Assembly: GCA_002179805.1 (NCBI GenBank)
Contig: NAVB01000054.1
Span: 29,542 to 93,541 of the forward strand
Source: Acanthamoeba lenticulata
Taxonomy: Eukaryota; Discosea; Longamoebia; Acanthamoebidae
Direction: 5' to 3'
Length of the DNA stretch: 64,000 nucleotides
Each line of letters opens with the position of its first letter. The first letter of the stretch is position 1. This document shows positions 34,108-45,500 of this stretch, one piece after another. The notes beneath the pieces were generated by a model that saw only the letters and a program-made list of their open reading frames with translations, was not told the origin of the DNA and made no database searches. The translations under genes were made by a program, and so were the position numbers.

Positions 34108-35679
34108 ATGCTGAAGCAGAAAGCAACCCTTGCCATTGTCCTACTCTTTGCCCTGTTGGCTCTGGCCACTGCTGGCCGTACGCACCACCACTAAAGATAA
34201 TTTGATCACAACTACTAGATCCAACCACTAACTCCGTGTTGCTCTTGCTGCACTAAAAGGGCTTGCCCCGCTCATCAAGGGCAAAGATGCTTCTGCGCAG
34301 CGCATTCCCGGCGAGTACCTCGTCCATCTGAGTGCCAACCTCACTCGCCCCCTCTGTAAGCAACCCCTCAACTTTTTCTCTGCCATCCTTATTGTCTTGT
34401 TCACCCGGAGTTACATGGTTCATGGGATGGCTTTAAGTCGAGATGCAGGCCGCCACGTTGGTGTCGGTTGTGAACTCAGTCGAAGATGGAAGCAGGCTTC
34501 TTAACGCTTTCACTAAGACTGATGGCTCGTACCTGCTTCTCTTCCAACTCTCTGAGAAGTACAACTTCCCCAACGCAAACAGATTACCCAGCATGCAACC
34601 ACACTTTGCAACTCTCATGTAGTAACTCTCACCTTCACCTTTAGGGCTTTGTACATGTTGATGATGCAGCCTGATGTCCGTGTAGAGGAGAACCAGGAGA
34701 ACTATGCTGGTTCTTTGAGGATGATCACAATCTCAGCCCAACTGATGGAGGTCAACTTGCGCGAGGTATGCAGCCACCTTTTGGCCATGTAACTATGTCG
34801 ACATTAACTTGTTGGTCAATAGCCTACTGGGCAGTGGGCGACTGTGCAGCTCCTCAGGTACAATGGAGCCTTCTACATTGTCTTGCCCACGGGCCAGCCC
34901 AGCGTCTCCACCTACAAGGTAATCGCGATTTTGAGGTCGTCTTACCTGTGATCTCACCAACACTGTTTTGAATCAAACAGTGCCCCACACGCTACCTCGA
35001 CAGCATGTCCGACATTGTTACCACATGGTATGCCATTCAATTCAACCCTGATACCTTCATGGTCAACACTGGCGACTACACCTTTGTCAAGTACACTCCA
35101 CAACCCGCTCCCCACTTTCGAGGAAGCCACACTCTGACTCTGGTGGTCAACAGGAGCACCGGATACAACGCGCACCACAAGGACATGGGCCCCAATGCTG
35201 CCACGCACGTCCCCTTCGCGACCTGCTTTGGTACATGACTGGGCCATCAAACCGTGCTCTAGCTGCTCATCGACTGACCTCCTTCTCATGGCGTAGGCTG
35301 CGAATCTCCGTCGCTCAATGACGGCAGGGCTGAGGTAGACCTGCGCGGCACTCCGTTCAAGGTTGCCGACACGTTCAAGGTACATGATATCATTGACGCT
35401 CCAATGATCAAACGCCAACGTATTTCTCGCATGCAGTTTTCTGGATGGCTCGCGTTTGGAACGTGGGCCTACTCCAGCAACTCTCAGGCGGTGCACCTCA
35501 CTGGCGGGGTACTGCACTCAACCTCTTCCCTTACAAGGGTGTTACACAAGCGTTGATGATGCATCTCACCGTGCTTCCTGTGTAGGGCTACTGCGGCTGG
35601 ACGGCGCCCAGCAAGGCCGCGATGGACGAAAGCAAGGCGTGCAACGGCGGCTGGCACCTCCGGCTCAGCCTTGCGTAAG
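34108..35679 (+). CDS. Secreted protein with I9 (subtilisin propeptide)-like N-terminus
   Basis: Begins with a signal peptide (ATLAIVLLFALLALATAG). The next exons read RIPGEYLVHLSANLTRPL, then VVNSVEDGSRLLNAF, GSYLLLFQLSE and MMQPDVRVEENQ, which together resemble the inhibitor_I9 propeptide fold (compare the family ending PDVxxVExD). No subtilase catalytic domain follows. Instead about 200 residues of unrecognised sequence contain TWYAIQFNPDTFMVNTGDY, HTLTLVVNRSTGYNAHHKD, several Cys and a GYCGW...GGWHLRLSLA end, with stop at 35679. Many short introns are spliced in phase. It could be a secreted protease inhibitor or a lineage-specific secreted protein; the I9 call is by pattern only. A TATA-like CATAAAAG precedes the start. 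Confidence 0.6.
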
Positions 35680-36368
35680 TTCACAGCGCAAGCGTGCCTC
35701 GTGTTCTTTGATGTGGTTATGCTGTAGGCGCAAGTTAAAGAGAAACAAGGATACACGAGTGATACATTCAAGATCGTGGTCACTCTGTCTCTGTAGGAAA
35801 CCGCAAAGCCTCTGTCATGAGAACGTTCGGGTCCTCTTTCATCCAGTTGGCCGCCCCATTTTCGAGCGAGTTGGCGCCAGACTGTTGAGAGTACGGTCGG
35901 GCCACCACAAGCCACCAACCGACGCAAACAAAAGAAAACCCGCCAAAAGCGGAGGCCAGAGGTCGTGCTTCTCCGGAGAGTCCGTAAAATTCCATCGCTT
36001 CCCCGTCGTTGACATTTTGGCCCTTTTCTTCTCTCCAGCCCCTATTTAATCGATCAAACAGCCCCGCGGAGCCGCTTAAACATCACTTCAACAAACCCCA
36101 TCACTTCTCCTTGGCACTGCCTCCTGCTTCTTGTGTACAGATCTATCCTTTTTGTTCAATCTCCCTACTCTTCTACTTTTTGTAGCGGACAGACCCCAAG
36201 GATAAGGTACCTACCCACCGAGAAGAGCTGTTGTGTTGTATGCTTCGTTCGCTGCGCCCACTTGGCCAGCGAGCAGCTCAGCTCGGCTGTTTTCGCTGAC
36301 GCAAACCTCCCGTTCTCCCCGACAACAACAAGACAGAGCCAACCCAGACACAACTGCCACACACCACC
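35680..36368. other. Intergenic region before GH15-like gene
   Basis: 3' flank of the I9-like gene and 5' flank of the GH15-like gene. Open frames on the minus strand (35484-35927, 35780-35995, 36165-36461) have no recognisable domains or exon partners. A TATTTAAT string at about 36043 could be a promoter element. No gene is supported. Confidence 0.4.
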
Positions 36369-39300
36369 ATGAGCAGCAACAACACTTACACGAAGCCCCA
36401 CTCGGACTTCTCGTTTCCCTCCATGATCCTCTCCAACTGGAAGGTACCCAGCAGTCTCCACCGTGTGAATAAGAAACGAAATATATTTATTTATCTAGGT
36501 TAGACAATTAAATTAAATAAAAGAATAAAAACACTAAAATATGTCTCGTGCACAGGACTTGACCATCACATGGGCCGGACCTCGAGATAACCCGAACCAA
36601 AAGCCCATCCGAGCGCCCGGCGTGACCGGCATGAGGCGCGCCGAGAACAACTGGGCCAAGTCGGCCATCAACGAGGAGAGCTTCGCCCTCCGCTTCAACG
36701 GCGTCCTCTACAGCGATCCCACGCTCGTACGTGCTCGGCTTTCTGCTCTCTGGCCGTCGTGGCCAAGACCTCGCTCTTGCTCACAACTGGCGTTGGCCGA
36801 TCGTGCAGTGGGACGGCCGCGTGTTCCTCAAAGAGACGGGCCAGTTTGTGAACCACATCGACACGTATGACGGCAAGGCGCTGCCATTCACTATGACACG
36901 GTCGTACTACATGCCCCCACAGGAGGAGTTCTACATCGTCCACTACGCGGTCGAACTCCCCGAATCCTTCTCCGCCACACAGCCCGTCGAGTACGCAGCA
37001 GTTTTTTTTTTTGCTTTTTACAATTCATTTTTTCTTAAGGTGGCAGCTGACCGAATGCTGACGTCATTTGGCCTCTGGTCGGGTAGTGTGCAGCTGTTGG
37101 ACTATGTGGTGACGGAGCAGAGCGGCGACCAGCACGTGAAGCAGTGGGGTTGGTTCAACACCTACGAGAACATGCCGCTGTGGATGGTCGACGGGACCAA
37201 GAGCAACCAGGGCTACTTTGCCATGGGCACGTGGGACGCCAACGAGGTGTCCTCCTACCAGCTGGGCCACGCTTCTGACGCCACGTCGCCCCTGGCCCAG
37301 TTCATCCACAAGGCCGACGGCCGGCTGGGCAAGGAAATCGTGGCCGAGGAGCCCCAGGTCTCGCTGGGCCTCGTCGCCTCGGCCAGCCTGGCCGCCCAGC
37401 CCACGCACCAGCCGCGCCGGTTCGACTTCTACGTCGTCCGGACGCTGCACACCGCCTACGAGAAGGCCGTCGCGGTCTGCAAGCGCGCCCTCGCCCAGCC
37501 GCCGGCCTATTGGATCGATCACACGCAGACGGCCTACGCCTACTTCCTGGCCAAGGGCAAGCAGCCCACCTTTGGTTCTGGCCAGGCCGAGCACGAGCTG
37601 CTGTACAAGCACTCGGTCCTCATGATGAAGAACGCGCAGAACCCGACCGTCGGCTGCATCGTGGCCTCCTTCCACCCGGCCTACCTCTACAAGACGTGGA
37701 TGCGCGACGGCATGTTCGCCGCCATGATCTTTGACGCCGCCGGCTACCACGACGAAGCTCGCGCCTTCTTCGTCTGGGCCGCTTCATGCCACCTCCGCTG
37801 GGGCCGCCAGGGCTTCCACACTTGCTACGTATGTGTTTCCTCGTCGGAATCGACGCCATCGTTTTCGTTTTTCATTCTTTGGCTGCTCACACTCATCATT
37901 TATTTGTTCGTCAATTTCTTGCAGTCATACTGGACGGGCGAGCCAGTGGGGTTCGTCGATCCGCAGTTTGACTCGGCTGGCGCGTTCCTCGTTGGCGTCT
38001 ACCACCACTATCGCGTACGACAATGATTCTGCTCCTCTTCGATTGTCCAATGATAAATTGATGTCTCATGGCCGTCTTCGTTCTTTGTTCGTTTTTCGTT
38101 CTTTAGTTGACCAAGTGCACGTCCTTCCTGGAGCGCGTCAAGCACGGCGTCCGCGACATTGAGAACTTCCTCGGCTACGGCGTCGGCATGCACGGCTTCG
38201 CGCCCGCCGACTATTCGATCTGGGAGGGTAAGCCTCCTTCCCTTCCCTTCCCTTCCTCCTCTTGATCGTTGTCCTCACCGTCATCATCGTCTTCATCATT
38301 GTCGAAACAGAGTCGTCGCACCCGCACACGGGCGGCAACATGCCGACGGCCTACTTCACGTTCACGCAGGCGATGGCGGCCGCCGGCCTGGAGGCCGCGG
38401 GCCAGCTCGAGGAGCTGTGGGGCGACCGCGACCGCGCGCGGTTCATGCGGGACCGCGCCCGGCAGGTGCGGGAGGCCATCGAGACCCACCTGTGGAAGCG
38501 CGACGAGACCGACCCGACCGGGCGCGGCGGCTATTATATGCGCTGCATCGCCTCGACCGACGGCGCCACCGACGAGCGCCTCGACGGCTCCTCGGTGGCC
38601 GTCGTCTATCTGGGCGTGGGCGACCCGGACCGCGCCCTGTACCACTTGGCCCACGTCCGCCGGGAGCTCACCCAGCGCGGTTACGGCATCGGCCGCTATG
38701 CGGGCGACCCGTTCTTCTACGACTCGATCTTCTCGCCTGGCGGCAAGGAGGCCGGCGGCCCGACCCCGCCGTGGGGTGTCGTCACCATGTTCACGGCCTT
38801 TGCCGAGCTCGAGTACGAGCGCCTTCTGGACGAGCAGAAGAACCGGACGACCGCCGCCACCCACATCCCCGTCATGGTACGTTTCCGCACAGGCGCCGCG
38901 TGTGGGCCGTGTTGTGGGCTGACGTGGGCTGATGGGCAGGAGGGATGTAAGGGCAAGGAGGCCGCTTCGGAGGAGATCGACGCCGTGGTGGAGCTGCCGC
39001 CGCTCGTCTCGGCCACGAGCTCAACAACAGCAACGGCGCTGACGAAGAAGGAGAGCAAGACGCCGATCGACTATGAGGCCCTCATGCTCAAGGAGACCCC
39101 GCGCGAGGTCGTGCGCAAGCGATTGCAGTGGATGGTGGACCACGCCGCGCCGGGCCAGATGCCCGTGGGCGAGGCCATCTGCGGCGTGACGGGCAACTAC
39201 GTCGCCTCGTCGACGCCCAACATCTACGAATACGCCGGCGTTTACATTTGGGTAAAGCACCTCTCCTGACCCGTCTCTCTCCTCTCTACACGCCCAGCCA

Positions 39301-39399
39301 TCGATGGCTAACGCTTTCTCGCGCACAACCACACAGGCCGTGTTGATGGAGCAAGGCCTCTGCTGGCTGCCCAACCCCAAGCGGTGGACCACGGCCTAA
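36369..39399 (+). CDS. GH15-like (glucoamylase/glucodextranase) glucosidase
   Basis: No signal peptide; starts MSSNNTYTKPHSDF at 36369. After several exons of beta-sandwich-like sequence (TITWAGPRDNPNQ, SYYMPPQEEFYIVHYAVEL) comes an (alpha/alpha) toroid-type catalytic part: TVGCIVASFHPAYLYKTWMR, then DGMFAAMIFDAAGYHDEARA, FVDPQFDSAGAFLVGVYHHY, NMPTAYFTFTQAMAAAGLEA and PNIYEYAGVYIWAVLMEQGL. The W-x-R-D-G block and the exchange of helical hairpins match GH15 enzymes that release glucose from alpha-glucans. The lack of a signal suggests a cytosolic role, for example glycogen or oligosaccharide turnover. Introns at about 37000-37080, 37829-37924, 38027-38106, 38228-38311, 38877-38940 and 39251-39335 interrupt it. 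General-acid and base glutamates were not assigned. Confidence 0.72.
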
Positions 39400-39552
39400 G
39401 AAAACAGAGGACTTTTTCTTCTGCGTATATATGTTGTTTTTTGATCAGCTCGTGTGCAACTGCCAACAAAGAACGCCCACTTGCTGGGTGCTATTTGTGT
39501 TAAATTTTAGTTATAATTTTAATTATATATTCTATTTTATCTATTCACATCT

Positions 39553-40209
39553 TTAATGCTTGGCAAGGGCGGCCTTGTCAGCGTACGCCTCCTTGATGCC
39601 CTTCTGCTGCGAGAGACGCTCGATGTAGGCCTTTACGCGGGGGAACTTGTCCAGCGCCTCGGCACCCACGAGCCAGGGCACCATCGAGAGCCAGGGGTAG
39701 TTGTTGATGTCGACGATGCTGTACTTATTGCCCACGAACCAGTCCTTGCCCTCGAGGTGGCCCTCGAGCACGCCCAACACGCGGTAGATCTCCTTCTCGT
39801 AGCGCTCGATGGCCGACGGCAGCTTCTCCGGGTGGAAGTTGGAGAACCAGGCCTTCTGGCCAAAGTAGGGACCGATGCCAGAGGCCTGGAAGAGAAGCCA
39901 CTTGTGGGCATCAGAAATGTCGTCAGGGTCGGTGAACCAGAACTTGTTGTCCTTGTCGTAGTGGTGCTCGAGGTAGAGCAGCACGGCCACGGACTCCCAC
40001 ACGACCTTGTCGCCGCGGTGGTGGTCAACCAGCGCAGGGATGCGTCCGTTGGGCTGGATGGAGAGGAACTCGGCTGGCTTGTTGGCAAAGTCAATGTACT
40101 TGGACTCGTAGGTGAGGCCGAGCTCCTTCAGCAGGGCAGCCACCTTCCAGCCGTTGGGACCACCGCCGTGAGTCCAGAGTGTGAAATGAGGAGCGTCAGA
40201 AGTCGACAT
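39553..40209 (-). CDS. Glutathione S-transferase, Ure2p/Nu-like
   Basis: A single-exon gene of 218 aa. The N-terminal thioredoxin fold begins HFTLWTHGGGPNGWKVAALL and includes NGRIPALVD and VVWESVAVLLYLEHHYD, the glutathione-binding beta3/beta4-alpha3 region of GSTs. The all-helical C-terminal domain contains SIVDINNYPWLSMVPWL, the N-capping/hydrophobic-staple region. The GGPNGWKV block places it near Ure2p-like and bacterial Nu-class enzymes, which often reduce disulfides or peroxides. The start at 40209 (MSTSDAPHF) is preferred to an upstream in-frame Met at 40266 because family members begin just before this strand. Intronless, unlike most neighbours. Cytosolic detoxification is the likely role. 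Confidence 0.9.
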   Translation of the reverse strand: MSTSDAPHFTLWTHGGGPNGWKVAALLKELGLTYESKYIDFANKPAEFLSIQPNGRIPALVDHHRGDKVVWESVAVLLYLEHHYDKDNKFWFTDPDDISDAHKWLLFQASGIGPYFGQKAWFSNFHPEKLPSAIERYEKEIYRVLGVLEGHLEGKDWFVGNKYSIVDINNYPWLSMVPWLVGAEALDKFPRVKAYIERLSQQKGIKEAYADKAALAKH

Positions 40210-40281
40210 TGAGAGTGTGAAACTTGAGTTGGTGCTTGGTAGTTGGTTGTTGTTTGTGCTGAACACGTCGGTTCGGACAGG

Positions 40282-40288
40282 CTTTTAT
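40282..40288 (-). promoter_or_regulatory. TATA-like element of GST gene
   Basis: ATAAAAG on the minus strand, about 75 bp upstream of the preferred GST start at 40209. It would also lie only about 16 bp upstream of the alternative start at 40266, which argues for 40209. Confidence 0.4.
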
Positions 40289-40412
40289 CCTTTACATGCA
40301 AACGCCGAGAGTTGCGCCTGTTGTGTCGGCGTGTATCGGCCCGATGGGCCCGCCAATAGCTGATTTTTGTCCAGGGAAAACATCATTTTCTCTTGGTGCA
40401 TTTGGAAAAAAA

Positions 40413-42362
40413 TTATTCGTCGCTCTGTTCCAGGTCACCAAGCGCAGGCTCCAGCCTCCACTGGTCGAGCACGTCAGCCAGCTCGGGCGTGTTCTCCCCC
40501 TTCGTGCGGTTGCCGAATCGCAGATGGACCATGTGGGCCTCGGCGGGAGACCAGAAGGTGCGCGGCGAGTAGAAGTTGTAGTGGAGGTAGGGCCGCACGG
40601 CGGCCGGGAACCAGAACAGCGTCTTGCCTCGGCCTTCGCCAGGAAGCTGGGCCAGCATGCGGCCGTCGCGTTGAAGCGACTCGTCGAGCAGCGAGCTGAG
40701 CAGGGGCTCTTCCGCATCATGAGTGACGCTGCGCTGGACGCGTGGCCGCTTGAAGTAGACACCGCCCTGGGCCTCGATCTGGGCTCGGTTGAGCGCGATG
40801 AAGCTCTTCACGTCGAGCCGAGTAGACGACGCATCGAACAGTTGCACAAACTCGTCCGTGTCGATGATAAAGGCAAAGTCGAAGTCGGCCTGCCAGCGGA
40901 TGAAGGTGTCCCACGTAGAGGACTCGAGGAGGAAGGAGTAGGTCTGTTTGGGCGGAACCTGCACGTCGACCAGCGTGACCCGCTCGGACAGGCCCGGGTG
41001 GCGCGCCAGCGAGGCTCGCACGGTGGCCAGCTCCACCTTGGCTGAGACGATGCCCAGGATGATGTGGTCCACGCCCACCACGTCGAGCGTCCACAGCGCC
41101 CACAACACGTCGTCTTCGTTCCACGAGTACTTTTTCGTGCAAACTGCCGCTACACGCGGCTGCCCTCCAGAAGGTTTCTGCGCTACTCGACCCTTGTCGT
41201 CCTCTTCTTCTTCTTCAACCAGCTGCAGAGAGCCGCGCTCCAGGGCGAGCTGGCGGTTTAACCGCCAAGGGGCCGAGGGGAAGCCCATGGCGGGGCGGTC
41301 CGTCACCTGGGCGGGGGCCAGCAGGGGCCTCGCCCGAGGGAAGTGGAACACGTCGGCCAGGGGCAAGCGCGCCGTTGCGTTGGCTGCGTGCACCACGAGC
41401 CAGGCACCCTCGCGCGCCTCGGCACCTTCTTCCTTCAGAAACGGCGCTAGCTGTTCCTCCTCGTCGAGGACGAACGCGCAACGCGCAATCAGGTCCTGGT
41501 AGGGTAGGCGCTTGAAAGAGATGCGGATGTTGTTGTCGATGGGGATGATAGGCACACACGCGTGGGCCGCCAGCGTCTTGGTCGTTGTAAACATCCGCTG
41601 TCGGTCTTCTTTCTCTACGACAGACAACTCGGCGGTGGAGAAGACGTCGGGGGGCGGGTAGAGGTCATCCTTGGGCGTCATCTTGTCGCGCCCGGCCAGC
41701 AGGAACTCGCGGCGGACGGCCATGTGGATCTGCAGGACGACAACGGCGCCGGCAGGCTGGGCCAGGTCGGCAAAGGCCAGCGACTCCTGGCGCAGCTGCG
41801 CGGTCGGCGGCGCGGTGCCGTTGTGGACAAAGGACAAGGCGCGGTGGTCTCGTCCGGCCGAGATGATGAAGAAGGACGCGTCAGCTGGAGGCGATGGCCG
41901 GTGGCGCCACGGAAACTCCAACACCGGCGGCTGACCTCGAGGTCCACTTCTTGTGGTAGAAGGAGCGGAGGAGGAGGGAAGGGCTGGCGCCGAGAAGGAT
42001 GGAGAAGGTGAAGAGGAAGCCGATGATGGCGAGGAAGAGGGCGAAGGCAAAACCGGTGATGGCGAGGATGAGGGCGAAGGCGAAGTAGTGGGTGAAGGAC
42101 AAGACGAAGTAGAAGGCGAAGGAAATGGCGAAGAAGAGGGCGAAGCAGAAGAGAGAAGAGAAGAAGAAGAAGGAGAGGAAGTAGGTTTCCAGTGTCGGGC
42201 AAGCAGCTCCTTCGTCGCGGGGGAAGAAGACGGGAAAAGAAGGGCGTCTTCTTGAGGCGCAGCGGCGTGTTGCCGAGACTCGATGGAGAAGCCCATCATG
42301 TACAGGAGCACAACAGCTATGAGTAGAGCAGCTAGGAAGCGTCGAATGGCCTTCTTCCTCAT
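40413..42362 (-). CDS. Type II membrane glycosyltransferase, GT92/DUF23-like
   Basis: Predicted Golgi glycosyltransferase with a short cytosolic basic tail (MRKKAIRRF), a membrane anchor (LAALLIAVVLLYMMGF), a long Ser/Pro stem (SPSSSP-type, encoded around 41900-42200) and a luminal catalytic domain. Diagnostic blocks are VAAVCTKKYSWNEDDVLWAL, GVDHIILGIVS, WDTFIRWQADFDF and FIIDTDEFVQLFD, the D-x-D-E metal/nucleotide-sugar site. The order matches GT92 (formerly DUF23) transferases, which add galactose to glycans in animals; the sugar used here is unknown. Intronless. The open frame extends upstream to 42590, but starting there would put 76 residues before the anchor and run to the XRCC1 stop, so 42362 is preferred. 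Confidence 0.75.
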   Translation of the reverse strand: MRKKAIRRFLAALLIAVVLLYMMGFSIESRQHAAAPQEDALLFPSSSPATKELLARHWKPTSSPSSSSLLSSASPSSSPFPSPSTSSCPSPTTSPSPSSSPSPVLPSPSSSPSSASSSPSPSFSAPALPSSSAPSTTRSGPRGQPPVLEFPWRHRPSPPADASFFIISAGRDHRALSFVHNGTAPPTAQLRQESLAFADLAQPAGAVVVLQIHMAVRREFLLAGRDKMTPKDDLYPPPDVFSTAELSVVEKEDRQRMFTTTKTLAAHACVPIIPIDNNIRISFKRLPYQDLIARCAFVLDEEEQLAPFLKEEGAEAREGAWLVVHAANATARLPLADVFHFPRARPLLAPAQVTDRPAMGFPSAPWRLNRQLALERGSLQLVEEEEEDDKGRVAQKPSGGQPRVAAVCTKKYSWNEDDVLWALWTLDVVGVDHIILGIVSAKVELATVRASLARHPGLSERVTLVDVQVPPKQTYSFLLESSTWDTFIRWQADFDFAFIIDTDEFVQLFDASSTRLDVKSFIALNRAQIEAQGGVYFKRPRVQRSVTHDAEEPLLSSLLDESLQRDGRMLAQLPGEGRGKTLFWFPAAVRPYLHYNFYSPRTFWSPAEAHMVHLRFGNRTKGENTPELADVLDQWRLEPALGDLEQSDE

Positions 42363-42579
42363 CTTCAGCGGTTCCTTGCGAACAAGCAGTGGCGCACTGT
42401 TGGCGAGCCAGACAGTTTTAAGGCCCAAGGGCGCAGCTGAGAGATGGGCGCTTAGCGACGATAAATTTGGGGGCGGGGTTTGTATCAGCAGCCCATTGGT
42501 CCTGGCGAGTTGGTTGCGCGGCTGCCTACGAACAGCATTCTTGAGACTAGTTTGTAACATAACCGAAGAATTTGTGGTT

Positions 42580-45500
42580 TTACTTGGCACTCACAGGCGA
42601 GACGCGGAAGGGGCTGCCGTCGATGTGCTTCTGCTGGAGGTGGCACTCGAGGATCCACTCGGGGCGCACGATGGCGAGGTCCGGATGGTCCTGTGCGTCG
42701 TTCATAGAAGCCGACAGCCACGTAAGCCGCAGAGAGAAACACAAGACGAGGAGAATGTGGTCATTTTGTGTCGCACCTTGAGGGCGCGCACAAAGTCCTT
42801 TCCCCAGTCGTCGGTCGTCACGACGTGCGTCACATCCTCGTACAGGTAGGGCTGTGGATAAAGATGGATAGAGATGAGATCCTGTGCCACACGAGGGATC
42901 GAGCAATCACCGCGTGGTGGACGAGCGTACCAAGACGCGGCCATTGTAGGCAACGACGTAGCGTTGGAGCTGTCGTCGCAGATCGCTATCCATGTCCTGC
43001 AGATTTCCAAGGTATTTATTGATTTATTTATACTTCCATTATTTATTAAAATGAGAGAAAGCAGGGGTGCGTCGCACCTTGCCATGGAAGTACACGTTGA
43101 CACCATCGAGGAAGGCCGGAAGAGGATCGACCGCGACTTGGGAGACCACACCACAAAGCGCGCGACTAAGACGCTGACGACCACAAACACAAGCACAAAA
43201 AAAAAAGAGAGAAACACGTACACAACTTGCCCAGCTTGGACGCTGATGAGCCCGACGAAGATGAAGAGGTAGAAGAAGATGATCCCGAGGAGGAGGAGGA
43301 GGAGGAGGAAGAAGAAGAAGAAGACTCGGTTTTGGACTTTTTCTTGGGTAGAGGTGGTGGCGGCTGCGCCTTCTTCTCGGTCGTCTTCTTCGCGGCATAG
43401 CCGTCGACGTCGGGCATAGGCTCGGTGCCGCTCGTCTCGTCTTCCTCTTCGTCCTCTTCGCAGGCGCTGATCTCGCGCTTGCGCTTCTTGGCCTGGAGGC
43501 CGTCCACGCCGACGGCCGCCGTCGCCGCCTTCGGCGTCTTCAACGATGGCGCTGGTTCATCTGCGCCGGTGATAGGGAGCGTGGGCAGAAGATCGAGATC
43601 GAGATCGTCCACCTGCTCCGTCCCGCTGCTCTCGTCTTCCTCAACCATCATCTTTGTCGCCGTCGGCTGGTGAGCCTTCTCCTTGGCCGCCACCTCGGCT
43701 TGGCTCGACTTCGGCGGCCGCGGCGCGGCGGGTTTGGCCGACGAGGCGGCTGGCGCGAGCTCGGGGATGGCCAGCGTGGGCGCGAGGTCGGCCTCCTCCA
43801 TTTCCTCCGTGCCGCTGTCTTCCGGCTCATGCTGCTGTTGCTGCTTCTTCTTATGCTCCTTTTCCTGCTGCTTTGGTGCAAAGAGAGGCTGCAGCTCGGG
43901 GATGGCCAGCGTGGGCGCCAGGTCCTCATCGACCTCCTCAGTGCCCTCGTCCTCATCCTCGTCCTTGATCTTCGTCGGCTTTGTTGTCGACATCATGCTC
44001 GTGGTCGTAGGCTTGGCGCCATAGTTGACGATGACGTCACCATCGTCGTCATCGTCGTCGTTTTGGGCGATGGGCAAGGTGGGCAGCATGTCGTTGTCGT
44101 CCTCGGCTTCGATGTCATCGTCTCGCGCGATGGGCAGGGTGGGCAGCATGTCGTCGTCGTCTTCAACTTCAACCTCTCGTTTGCTGGCGCTGTTGGCTTT
44201 GCCCAGAGGCTCAGGCGGGAAGGCGACAGGCAGCGTGGGCGCCAGGTCGGCTTCCTCCATCTCCTCCGTGTCGCTCTCGCTGTCGTCCTCTATTTCCCGC
44301 TTCTTGGGCACTCCGCCGCCGCCAGACTTGGCCTGCGCGGTGACTGCTGTGTTGGAGGTCGGAGCCGGGACGTCGCGATTCTTGGACTTTCGGCGGTCGA
44401 GCAGCCCCTCCTCTTCCTCGACTAGTTGCTCATCGGGCACTTTGCCGTCATTCTTGTCACGAACGATCGTTTTTTCCTCCTCCTCCATCGCTTCCGCTCC
44501 CTCTTCATCTTCTTGCCACGAGCTCTTCTCGAACGTGTACTTGGTGAGTGGTAGTCGCTTCTTCTGCTTGAAGCAGTCCTTGATCTGGTACATTATCATC
44601 ACCACCATCACCATCACCATGATTGTCCCGGGAATCAGTCCAGTCAGACGAACAGAGTCAACCGACTCAGCTCAAAGGGCGAGGCGCGTACCCACTGGGC
44701 CTTGACGATGATGCCGCCCTTGCCTGGTGATGACGAGAAAGAAAAAAAAAGTCAACACAAGAAGGGGCAAGCAGCAGTTGGGGACGAGGCTGAGCCGCCA
44801 ACCTTTGACTTCGCGGTACTTGGGGGTGTCCTGGAAGGCGCAGATCAGGTGCGTCGCTCGGCCGTCCCAGTTGGCCTGGTACTTGGCGCCCATCGCCGTC
44901 GCCTGATCTCGCAACTCGCCTGGCACCATGGACCACATTAGCATTGATCCGTCCGGCCCGCGCCCATCATCAAGCCAACAACTACTGCCAAACGCACCAC
45001 GCTCGGGATTCTGGAAGCCCGACAGCACGAACGTGACGCCAGCCTGCGCCGTTATGAGTTTCCCGCTGGTGAGTGAGCAGCCGCCACGAAAACGGGGGAA
45101 GGAAAGTGCGCGCGGTGTACCAGGAAGGGCACATCAGAGGACGCATTGGCATCTTCGCTGGTCGTGCGCTTGGGGGCGACTTCAGGAACAGCTTTGGCTG
45201 TGTTGCTCTTCTCGACGCTCCCGCTTCCGCTAGTAGTGGCGGTGGTGGTGAACTTGGTGCTTGCAGGCTTAGGCGGGTCCGGCGTCGACGAGGACGTTGA
45301 GGTTGAAGTGGTCGGTGCCGGCTTGGCTGCGGCCGGTTTGGCAGCGGCGGCAGCGGTCACAGCAGCGCTCCCGCCGGTGCTTGGTTTCTGCGGCGAGCAG
45401 CACGAGAGCGCAGTGTGAGAGCGTGGCAGAGGGCGAGAAAACAATGAAGGAGTCCTTTGTACCAGGAGGTGCGAGACGTCCGCCGTCGGATTGAGGATGA

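Noticed and set aside
42363..42590. N-terminal 76-residue extension of the GT92-like protein
   Set aside because: It would place a long tail before the membrane anchor and abut the XRCC1 stop codon at 42580; the Met at 42362 directly precedes the anchor.
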